From Perognathus longimembris pacificus (lineage: Eukaryota; Chordata; Mammalia; Rodentia; Heteromyidae), in the NCBI RefSeq assembly GCF_023159225.1, contig NC_063161.1, positions 563,001-627,000 on the forward strand: a stretch of 64,000 nucleotides of DNA. Reading direction: 5' to 3'. The notes beneath the pieces are model-generated. The model was not told the origin of the DNA. It worked only from the letters and a program-made list of their open reading frames with translations, and searched no databases. The position numbers were made by a program, and so were the translations under genes. Positions 22,201-40,174 of the stretch are shown one piece after another; positions within the stretch are counted from its first letter, which is position 1, and each line of letters opens with the position of its first letter.

Positions 22201-24675
22201 AGCTCTGCTCTGGAGTGTGGGACACAGCTGCCTGAAGAAATGGGGCCTGCCACCTCTCCCTCAAGCCCAAGTATTGTGGAAGGCAGCTTGCAGACCAAGC
22301 CCCCTGCTGTGGCTGAGCCCAGGGTTCCAGAAGACCACATTCCTCAAGAGCCAGGTCAGAGGGAAGCCGGTGGTCAGGGTGGGTCTGTGTGGCTCAGGCT
22401 GGGGGGTGCTGTGCGAAGCCACTCCTGGGGCTCATTAGCGAGGGCCCAGCAGTGTTAGGGAGGTTGTGGAGGGACTGCCCGGGCTGGCCTCATCGTATGC
22501 TTCCTGCTGTCCCCGTGTCTGCTTAGGCCCAGGGGAGAATGGAGACAACGAGGACCTGTCTCCAAGCCTGTCCAAGAACTCACAGGTGAGGGTGGACGGG
22601 GGACAGGACCATTGTGTGAGGGTCCCACACAAGTAATACAGGAGCCTGGGAGCCATGTGCTGGGTAGGAAGATGGTGCCGAGAGACTGGCCTTTTTTCAG
22701 GAAGAGACAGTGAGCCCAGCTAGCCCAGGCCTTGGTGAGGAGGTGGAGGACACGGATGCGGAGGCAGAGGCCCGGCGCCGGGAGGAGGAGCAGGCCTACC
22801 TGGCAGGCCTTGTCAGGCTCTATCACGTGGAGCCATACCCGGACAACTACGAGTCCCTGTGTGAGTTGGCTGGCCGTGGCGGGCAGGCAGAGCGGAGCTG
22901 TGGGCTGGTGTGCCCTCAGGCGACCGAGTCCATTCTGTAACCCACAGCAGAGCCTCCTCTTGCCCACCTGGTGCACCACGTGCTTCCCCGGGCCTTTGCC
23001 CTCCCTGTGGACCCCCAGATCCAGTCAGCTGTGGATGAGACTGTGGTCCAGCTGAGCGAGCTGCTGACGTTGCCAGTGCTCATGAAGCGCTCCCTCACGG
23101 CACCCCTGGCTGCCCAGTGAGTGGCGCCTGCCCCCCCCCCCCCCCCGCGCCTGTCCAGCCAGCCCCGCTCGCCCCCCCGCTCTTCCCCTCCCCCTGACTC
23201 CAGACTCCTCCCGCCAGCGTCTCCTTGGTGAACAAAGCTGCAGTCGACTACTTCTTTGTGGAATTGCACCTGGAGGCGCACTTTGAGGCGCTGCGGCACT
23301 TCCTGCTGATGGAGGATGGGGAGTTCGCCCAGTCCCTTAGCGACCTGCTCTTTGAGAAGGTGACCGTGGTTGGAGTTGGGGTGGGGCTGGCCCATGGTGA
23401 CCAGCACCCCAGCAATGGCATGGCCTTGGGCAGCAGTGGCCAGCCAAACCTCTTGGTGGGCTCCTGGGACAGCGCTGCTCTCTCTCTCCTGCTGCAGCTC
23501 GGGGCAGGGCAGACCCCCGGAGAGCTGCTCAACCCTCTGGTCCTCAACTGCGTCCTGAGCAAGGCGCTGCAGTACAGCCTCCACGGGGACACCCCACACG
23601 CAGCCAACCTGTCCTTTGCCCTCAAGTACCTGCCCGAGGCTTTTGCCCCCAACACCCCGGATGTGCTGAGTTGCCTGGAGCTCAGGTACAAGGTGAGCGG
23701 TACCCTGCTGTGGGTGTGTGGGAGGCCTGTCCTGGGGGGACAGGACAGGCTCTAAGTGGGGTTCCCGAGCAGGTTGACTGGCCCCTCAACATTGTCATCA
23801 CGGAGAGCTGCCTGAGCAAGTACAGCGGCATCTTCTCCTTCCTGCTGCAGCTGAAGCTCATGATGTGGACGCTGAAGGACGTCTGCTTCCACCTCAAGCG
23901 CACAGGTGAGCGCTGCCCGGGCCGGGCCTGCCCCCCTGGGTGTGGCTTGAGGCCGCGGGGCCACAGGCTGCCCGTTCACCGTTTGCCCTCCACCAGCTCT
24001 GGTGAGCCACGTGGCCCGCTCTGTGCAGTTCCGCCAGCTGCAGCTGTTCAAGCACGAGATGCAGCACTTTGTGAAGGTCATCCAGGGCTACATTGCCAAC
24101 CAGATCCTGCACGTCAGCTGGTGCGAGTTCAGGGCCCGGCTGGCCGCAGTGGGTGACCTTGAGGAGATCCAGCGTGCGCATGCGGAGTACCTGCACAGAG
24201 CTGTCTTCCGGTGAGGCGTGGGGCCTGAGCCTGGGCATGCCCCGAGCTCCTGCCAGGCAGCTCACGCACAGTCCTCCCTCCTAGAGGCCTGCTGACAGAG
24301 AAGGCAGCACCCGTCATGAACATCATCCACAGCATCTTCAGCCTGGTGCTCAAGTTCCGGAGCCAGCTCATCTCTCAGGCCTGGAGCCCCACCAGTGGAC
24401 CCCAAGGCGTGGAACACCCCAACTTCGCTCTCATGCAGCAGTCCTACAGTACCTTCAAGTACTATTCCCACTTTCTCTTCAAAGGTAAGGCCTCCTTGAG
24501 GCAGAGCTGGAGGGGGCAGGCAGAGAGGGAGCCAGGCAGGAGCCTGAAAACCTGTTTTATGCTTCCCGCCCCCCCCCCCCAAGTGGTTACCAAGCTGGTG
24601 AACCGAGGCTACCAGCCCCACCTGGAAGACTTCCTACTGCGAATCAACTTCAACAGCTACTATCAGGATTCCTGA
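9304..24675 (+). CDS. TUBGCP6: Gamma-tubulin complex component 6 (25 coding exons, 1,799 aa)
   Basis: Subunit of the gamma-tubulin ring complex that nucleates microtubules at centrosomes; a PLK4 substrate in human. Exons: 9304-10038, 11962-12125, 12720-12930, 13594-13767, 14803-14924, 15727-15805, 15986-16095, 16511-16602, 16685-16824, 17262-17411, 18190-18271, 18359-18447, 18525-18640, 20120-20258, 20544-20618, 20797-22354, 22527-22585, 22701-22860, 22948-23116, 23218-23359, 23498-23692, 23773-23905, 23997-24210, 24285-24484, 24584-24675. Total 5,400 nt with consistent phases. Starts MASITQLFDDLCEALLP and ends NFNSYYQDS. The first GRIP/GCP core is encoded by about exons 3-10. Exons 11-14 give a charged coiled-coil (KREQFQRLKEQF). 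Large exon 16 holds eight 27-residue repeats at 1028-1243. The C-terminal GRIP2/GCP domain is exons 19-25. Human is 1,819 residues with nine repeats (from memory). It is tandem to HDAC10 and convergent with SELENOO. Confidence 0.97.
10260..10376. repeat. (TA)n microsatellite in TUBGCP6 intron 1
   Basis: About 117 bases of TA dinucleotides with short interruptions (TTATACATATATAACATA), self-complementary and able to form hairpins or cruciforms. Confidence 0.95.
10388..10582 (-). mobile_element. B1-Geo dimeric SINE
   Basis: Reverse copy in TUBGCP6 intron 1 beside the (TA)n tract; CTCAGCCTCCTGAGTAGC head. Confidence 0.8.
10884..11090 (-). mobile_element. B1-Geo dimeric SINE
   Basis: Reverse copy in TUBGCP6 intron 1: GGACTTGAACTCCGGGCC to ATCTCAGCCTCCTGAAAGG. 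Confidence 0.8.
11358..11602 (-). mobile_element. B1-Geo dimeric SINE with target-site duplication
   Basis: Reverse copy flanked by TAGTGGGTAACTTTA (11345-11359) and TAGTAGGTAACTTTA (11603-11617), a 15-base duplication with one mismatch. Confidence 0.88.
11735..11903 (+). mobile_element. LINE-1-like 3' end
   Basis: G-rich polypurine tract, then ATGTAACTGTAACCCCTCTA, CAATAAAATT and an A-rich tail. Same family as the element at 33,293 but more diverged; left border not defined. Confidence 0.6.
12495..12607 (-). mobile_element. Right-monomer SINE fragment (Geo type)
   Basis: Reverse: GGGGTTTGAACTCGGGGCC and CTTACCACTTGAGCCCCACA, TUBGCP6 intron 2. Confidence 0.65.
13160..13425 (+). mobile_element. 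B1-Geo dimeric SINE
   Basis: Well preserved copy in TUBGCP6 intron 3: CTCAGGAGGCTGAGATCTGA head, CCAGAAAACTGGAAGGGGCG joint, CCTGAGCTCAAGCCCC end. Confidence 0.9.
13428..13563 (+). mobile_element. B1 monomer SINE
   Basis: Ordinary rodent B1: AGAATCCCAGCACTCTGGAG, GGGGGATCAC, AAGGCCAACCTGGGCTACAT and an A-rich tail; no Geo half. Confidence 0.85.
15530..15640 (-). mobile_element. Right-monomer SINE fragment (Geo type)
   Basis: Reverse: CCTGGGCCTTGAACTATGGG to CTGCCCCTTGAGCCACCCC, TUBGCP6 intron 5. Confidence 0.65.
16083..16290 (+). repeat. 40-47-bp minisatellite spanning the TUBGCP6 exon 7 donor
   Basis: Four to five units with CTCCCTGCACAC, GTGGGTGGGGCTG and GGGCCGGCCTGG. The first unit begins in the last bases of exon 7, so each unit carries a copy of the exon/intron boundary (CACN/GTGGGT) at 16096, 16136, 16183 and 16227; a fifth at about 16274 reads ATGGGT. 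Confidence 0.85.
18664..18945 (-). mobile_element. B1-Geo dimeric SINE
   Basis: Diverged reverse copy in TUBGCP6 intron 13; CTCCGCCTCCCGAGTTGCTA head, CAATCACTTGAGCCATACC right monomer. Confidence 0.75.
19355..19565 (-). mobile_element. B1-Geo dimeric SINE
   Basis: Diverged reverse copy in TUBGCP6 intron 13, preceded by a short TATGCATGCATATGCG simple repeat. Confidence 0.7.
21400..22047 (+). repeat. Coding minisatellite, 8 x 81 bp in TUBGCP6 exon 16
   Basis: Eight units of exactly 81 bases encoding 27 residues (core RPRWNVHGHASDASI then VGENVSD). Units 2-5 are almost identical at the DNA level; units 7 and 8 are the most diverged. A partial ninth (VAPQPHQD) follows. The protein repeat is known from human TUBGCP6, where nine copies are present. 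Confidence 0.95.
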
Positions 24676-24779
24676 GGCTGGCCTGACTAAGGTGCCATCT
24701 TGCTGGGTCTCCTGGGCAGGGGTATTGGTGAGGAAGGGAGGGTAGAGTGAGCACACAGACAGGCCAGAGAAGCTGCTGC

Positions 24780-24785
24780 TTTATT
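24780..24785 (-). terminator. Poly(A) signal of SELENOO
   Basis: AATAAA on the minus strand, 309 bases after the SELENOO TAG. Cleavage 10-30 bases further would fall about 80 bases from the TUBGCP6 stop codon on the other strand. Confidence 0.75.
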
Positions 24786-25093
24786 TGGGGGCTTGGGAGA
24801 TGCATTCAGCTGGGGCTAGGCCTGGCTAGACAGGCTGTTGAGTCTGTGCAGGGCCTAGCCCTCTCCATCCACCTCATCCTTAAGCACGAGGCTGAGCTCT
24901 TGTCCTTACGCAAAGCAGCTTGGGTCAGGGTAGTGCTGCTGAGCTGGTGTCAGACAGAGAAGGGTCAGGTCCTGACTGGAGATCTCTGCCGCCATAGAGA
25001 GAAAGCCCGGGGCAGCCTGGGCCGTCTCAGCAACTCAGCGGCACCTGGAGGCCTCGGGAGACTCAGGTCTGTGAAGAACGCCACCGGAGGCCA
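24786..25093 (-). promoter_or_regulatory. SELENOO 3'UTR, expected to hold the SECIS element
   Basis: Sec insertion at TGA 25105-25103 requires a SECIS hairpin here. The only ATGA quartet candidate on the minus strand in this interval is at 24877-24874. A perfect 10-bp inverted repeat (arms 24852-24861 and 24813-24822) follows it, and a CTGA lies at 24808-24805. The spacing does not fit the canonical SECIS and no apical AA is evident. From memory, SelO SECIS elements carry CC instead of AA, which may explain part of this. Interval sure, exact element unsure. Confidence 0.5.
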
Positions 25094-34896
<9,803 letters not shown>

Positions 34897-35200
34897 TCGC
34901 CCCGCCGCCGCCGCCGGAAGCCCCGCTGCCCGGACCGGAAGCCCCGCCTCCCGCGCGGCACGGCCCAATGGCGGCGGGCGCGCGCGCCCCGGACGCCAGA
35001 GGCGTGGCTCCGATTGGTGGGGAGCCGTTCCTCGCGTCCGTGGGCCGCGACCGCCGCGGGCCGGGCGCCGCGCTCCCCGCGGGGGCCGGCCGGTGCCCCC
35101 GAGCTCTGGCCGGCTGGCACGGGACCGGCCGGGCTGCGTCGAGCAGGCTGGCACGCCGAATGACGATCCCGAGCGACCGCCGAGGTGAAGCCAAGGTCAG
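34897..35200 (-). promoter_or_regulatory. CpG-island promoter of SELENOO
   Basis: The CpG-dense block runs from the end of SELENOO exon 1 (34,337) to about 35,200. The part upstream of the ATG contains CCGCCGCCGCCGG, ACCGGAAG-like ETS sites (34,934-34,950) and ATTGG/CCAAT boxes (CCCAATGG near 34,965 and GATTGG near 35,014). This is a typical TATA-less housekeeping promoter. Confidence 0.65.
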
Positions 35201-36239
35201 CCCGGACCGCGCTTGTTCAGACGGGGTGGGACGTTGGGGCCCCACCGACGGTGTTCCTGGGACCCTCGAGTTCCGGGTGGGGCTGGCCGGGGGACGAGAG
35301 TCAGCAGGAGCCGAGAGCAGGCCAAGGCGGAGGCCAGAAGCCTGGGCCCCTGCCCCCAGAGCCACCTCCCGGGCACTGCTGTTCCTCCCACAGCGCTCTC
35401 TCTAAAATGAACGGACGCGCTCGCTTCCCTATTCAGAGTGCCCCTGTCACCCACCGTCCCTCATGATGGGGCACCAGTTCCCTCTGACGGTGCTCAGAAA
35501 CTTGGCAGGTGCCTGTAGCCCAGACGCTCTTGACAGGGCTGGGCAAGCTGGGAGCAGCCCATTATGCACGTTGGTAGGATGAGGGAGCTGTAGTGCCCTC
35601 CCCTCACCCAGCTCCTGAGTAAGATCTGAGACCCATCACTGGGCCAAGGGGCCCTGGACAAATGCATAAACTCCCTCCGTGTGCAGCACTCTGTTCCAGC
35701 CCACCTCCAGTTCTACACCTCAGTGATCCATATCTGGAAACTTTCTCCTGGGGCCACAGTGTGGACTGCTGAGACCCTACGTTACCCCAGCTCTGTCACT
35801 TGGGGCCCGTGGAACCATGGTGAATCTTTTCTACTTTCTGTGCATGGGGTTGGGAAATGTAGAAGGGATGACATGGTAGGGTAAATGGCAGTCGCCAGTG
35901 CGGGAGCCCTCTGCTGCACCCAGTCACAACGCTGCCTGCTGAGGTCTTCCCCACTCAGCCTGCTATGGAACCACCACCTATGGTTCTAGCATCCTCCTTC
36001 ATAACTGCCCAGGCAGAGCCTGGCGCCACTCCACTCTTTTCCTGGGCCTTGGGCCTTTTCTGACCCCTAGCCCTGGCCTCCGCCTGGCTTCCTGTCCCCC
36101 GTCTGGCTTCCTGTCCCAGCATTCTGGAATCCTGGTAGGACTTGGTTATCGAGAGTCCATGAATCTCAGGCTGTGTGATCTGCTGCCGGACCTCACCAAA
36201 CTTGCAACACGAGGGAAACCTGCAAGCGCTAAAGGTTCA
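35201..36239. other. Intergenic, no gene seen
   Basis: Sequence upstream of the SELENOO promoter. CpG falls off after about 35,400; no exon recognised on either strand. Confidence 0.5.
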
Positions 36240-36476
36240 GGGCACCAGGTGCTGGTGGCTCACACCTGTAATCCTAGCTACGGGCTGCCATCTGAGGATC
36301 GCGGTTCAAAGCCAGATGGGGCAAGAAAGTCTGTGACTCTTATCACCAATAACCACCAAAAAGCCAGAAGTGGAGCTGCGGCTCAAGTAATGGAGCAACT
36401 AGCCTTGGCAAAAAAGCTCAAGGACAGTGCCCAGACTCTGAGTTTAAGCCCAAGACTGGCACACACACAAACAAGA
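36240..36476 (+). mobile_element. B1-Geo dimeric SINE
   Basis: GTGGCTCACACCTGTAATCC head and CTGAGTTTAAGCCCAAGACT end. The 253-codon ORF at 36,159-36,920 runs through it and is not a gene. Confidence 0.85.
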
Positions 36477-39150
36477 ATGTTCAGGGCAACAGAGAATGTT
36501 GCAGCTATCTTGAGTCTTGTGCCTTTGCCACTTACCACACCATTGATGTATGGAGTACGAGGCTCCTCTAAGAAGCCCTCCTGGATACCTGGAGGGCTGT
36601 GTTGGACTTGGCAGAAGTTGACTGCAAAGCTGGCTGCTCCTCCTGTGCTGACAGGATATGGCAGACATTGGGCTTGTTTAATGTGTGAGGCAGCACTAGC
36701 CCAGGCCCGGGGTATCGACTGTGTTTCAGGGATCCAGGTTGTGCGAAGGCATAGCATGCTTGACTATCATGGCTTCCTACCCTGTGTGGACCAGGACGTG
36801 CACCTGAGGTTGCTCAGGGACTGGCTTGTGGTACAGCAGTCACAGCAAGGCCGACCCCAACAAGCCTTGGCCAAAAGATGCAGGGCCTTCCTCCAGCCCA
36901 TGCTGGGCAGCAGGCAGTGATGAGCAGGGCCTGCATTCAAGGATTCTTGGAGGAGCCTATGCACCCAGCCTCAACTCTGGCCCAGGATGCTGAAGGCACT
37001 GCCCTGGCTGTCAGCATGGCCCGAGTGCTAGAACTCATCTCTTGCCTGTTGAGGTTCACCAATCCCCTTTGTGTCTCCCTATGGCTCTCCCAAATATGAG
37101 CTGTCCAGGAGCAGCAGTCCTTCCCAGGGTGCAGGCTGGGCCTCTGCCTCCCCCTTCCACCCCCTACCCCCTCTCCCAGTCTGCCCCGGAGAATATTGGG
37201 GGCAGAAGTAGCCAGGTGAGCCTTCAGCCACTCACCTGGATTTCCGGTGTACTGGCCTAGGGTGAGTATGTTGAACTGGTCTTGCCAGCATGGGAGCTGG
37301 CGTAGTGGGCACAAGGCAGGAGGCTGTCCACGCTCCACAGGTCCACAGGCACCTCAGTCTGCAGGCCAGGTTGGGAGGTCAGGTCTGAGATGTCCAGCCC
37401 TAGCGAGTGGGCACCTAAGGGAGTGGGCACCCATGCTGCTGGCACCTTTGCAGCCCCAGAACTTGTCTCCCTGTTCCTGCTGATTCTCATCAAAAGAACA
37501 TACTTCCCTACTTCTGGTCTCTGCCTTGTGTTCCTGTAGGGATGAAAGTTGGAGTTCCAGAACACAAACCAGACCCCGTGTGCCCTGGGCAGCCAGCCTT
37601 CCTGCCTTCCAAGTCTTCAACCCCCCTTCTGTACTCCTGCTCATGCCTCTCCTTGCTCCAGTCCCCACACTGATCACAGTCCAGCCCCCAGCCTGCATCC
37701 CAAGAAACATGGCAGGGCAGAGGATAGTCAGAAGTGTTGGTAGACTCAAGTGCCTCTGACATTCATATTCCCCTACATGCTTTGTACATGTTTGAGAGAA
37801 GCACACCTCTTTGGCTGGCTGTCAGTGTAACACAAACAGGTATTGTGATAGAAATGCAGTTTTCAGAAAGCAAAGATACACAGAAGTACCCAGGGGCTGC
37901 TGCTGCTCAGCACAGGGCTGCTGCAGGCCGGTGTCTACCCACCACCTCCTTCTTGAACACCACTGGGCCCTTGGGAGGGGAGGTGGCAGGAGCCCCATTG
38001 GCAGAGCAGAACCTGGTCTTCCCTGCCTCTGGCCAGCCATAAACATTAGCATCCCATTCCTCTCAGACTCGGTATAAAGCACCTCACAGGTCACAGGCTC
38101 AGGCCTCCGGGCAGTGCCCATGGGCTGTTCCCCTGAGAGTGTGCTGCCCCCCACTGGCCGGATGGTGAGCTGACCACAGTGGGCCATAGGTTCATCCACC
38201 CATAATTGAGAGCAGCCTTTCCCTGCTGGAGCCACGTGAGGCTAGACTAGATCCTGCCAAGCAGACAGTTCACTACCCTCATACCAGCAGCTGTGGTCCC
38301 TGCTCAGGACATCTTCCTCTTCTTTCTGAAGCAGCAGTGGCTTCCTCAGCCCTGGGCAGGGCTTCAAGCCTGTGTTCCACTCTGGAGGCCCAGTGAGGGC
38401 CCCAGCTGCTGTCCTCAGTAGGCTGCCTTGCTCTGGTCTGCAGTGATGGCCCCCCCATAACAGGCCTAGACCAGACTGCCTTCAGGATGCCCTGGATCCA
38501 TGTCCAGAATTCCTGGGTACAAATTCAGGTTTCAGGGAAGTGAGAAGTCTTGCTGGATGCTGTCTGTGGGTGACAAGTTGGAGGATGTCCTACCTGGCCA
38601 GCCTGGGGCCTCCAGCACCACCACATGGGCCTGCTAGCCACCTGGTGCTAACCATGCTGGGAGCAGCCTCCGCACATCTGGAGTGCCCCCCGCCCTGCTG
38701 CTGGCCATTCTCACTGGCTGTCAAGGCTGCACGCACCATTGAGCTGGCCGGGCCACTTTCCTGGGAAAGAGAACAGCAAGAGCCAGGGCAGAGCAGACAA
38801 CCGTGCTTCCTGGGAGCGGGAGGGAAGATGTGGGAAAGGGCCCACCCCACACCCAACAATAAAACCCATCCACAGGCGCTCCCCCCACTCTTCAGGTTCC
38901 CTTCCAGGGGGTCCGGGCTGTGGTCCAGTGCTGGTCCCCTTGTGAAGGTGCCAAGTTGCAGTTGGGAGTGGACCAGAGCACATGCTCCTGGCTGGCTGCC
39001 TCACGGGAGTCAGGACCCGTCCTTCACCCAGGGAGGCCTCACTTCCCCGCTGCCCTCCGCATCCTGGACCGGGGCCCAGGTGCACTGGAGAAACCCCACC
39101 GCCACACCTATCAGGAGTCCCATACACTTCACACACAGGAGCTTCCAAAA
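36477..39150. other. Intergenic, repeat-poor, unassigned
   Basis: About 2.7 kb without SINEs, unlike its surroundings. Broken ORFs occur mostly on the minus strand (for example 38,235-37,822). I cannot match them to a protein and see no consistent splice structure. It could be an old processed pseudogene, a regulatory region or plain unique DNA. Confidence 0.4.
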
Positions 39151-39156
39151 TTATAT

Positions 39157-39162
39157 TTTATT
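39157..39162 (-). terminator. Possible distal poly(A) signal of TRABD
   Basis: Second AATAAA on the minus strand, in GGAAATAAAATATAATTTTGG, about 1 kb after the TRABD stop. The 39,160-39,990 interval has no gene on either strand and may be an extended TRABD 3'UTR. Confidence 0.4.
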
Positions 39163-39907
39163 TCCATATCTAGGGAGTGAAAGCATAGTGTGAGACAGGT
39201 AGTACACGGCACCGCCAGCTCGGGAGAACCGCCCGTTCACAAGGTTCTCTTGATTGGGTTGACAATCGATACAAAGCCGGTTGAGTGAGCCTGGCCCTAG
39301 AGGGCTGTGGGGGGCTGCCTGGCGCCGAGCCACGGCTCTGACACACAGTGGGTGTCCACTGAGGACAGGGCGGCCTGGACGTCGCCCACCCCTGGGTGCA
39401 TGGAGAGCAGGTTCCAATTCCTCCTGGCCCCACCCACGCTGGGGCGGGTGCAAAGTCCAGAAGGGCCAGCCTGGTGCAACAGAGGGTTGTATCCTTGCCC
39501 AGTCAGAGACACACAAGACAACTGGGTTTAAGGCTCCTATTTCCTGACACTGGCTCCAGTTTGCCTTTTCTCTGAAGTTAAAGTTACCTGAGTAAAAACT
39601 TGCCGGCATTAAAAAAAGGCCCAACACAGAGTGCGGTTAGCAATGTCCCCACACGGGCGAGCCACCAGCCCACAGCAGAGCGAGGTGTGGGCATCTGGCA
39701 TCGAGCTTCCAAACTGACTGGCCCATGAACCCGTGGTTGAGACCCACTCAAGGCCAGCGCTCTGTCCGGCGGAGCATAAAGCACGGTGAGGTAGGTACAG
39801 CAGAAACTCGCAGGCCGCGGCCCCGGGAGCTGGAGTGCCGCTTGGCCCTCGGGCCGGCCCCAGCCGCCTGTGTCCTGCGGGCCGGGCCGCCGGGTCCATG
39901 GACAGCC

Positions 39908-39912
<5 letters not shown>

Positions 39913-39959
<47 letters not shown>
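39913..39959. repeat. (TG)n microsatellite
   Basis: Uninterrupted TG repeat, 47 bases, just past the TRABD proximal poly(A) signal. Confidence 0.97.
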
Positions 39960-39961
<2 letters not shown>

Positions 39962-39995
39962 CTGGGAAGCCTGAGCACAGACAGTTAAATAATCC

Positions 39996-40001
39996 TTTAT
40001 T
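39996..40001 (-). terminator. Proximal poly(A) signal of TRABD
   Basis: AATAAA on the minus strand, 174 bases after the TRABD stop codon, followed downstream by a (CA)n tract on the same strand (39,959-39,913). Confidence 0.65.
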
Positions 40002-40174
40002 TGGGCTGGGGATGGAGAGGAGAGGCAAGGCCTGGCCTGGACCCCCATGGGGGGTGGCTTGGCTATGTCTGCACCCAGGGAGTCCCCAGGTGGGGGTGCC
40101 GGCTCCTTGGGAGCCCCAGCTGTGATGAGGGGGAGTAGCCACAAGTCCCTGGGTGTGTCACTCGCACGGCCCTC

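Noticed and set aside
21235..22438. Antisense 256-codon ORF and a second plus-frame 398-codon ORF across the TUBGCP6 repeats
   Set aside because: Shadow frames of an 81-base coding repeat; the exon 16 frame is fixed by conserved flanks and phases.
36159..36920. 253-codon plus-strand ORF
   Set aside because: A third of it is a B1-Geo SINE; no homology or splice support.
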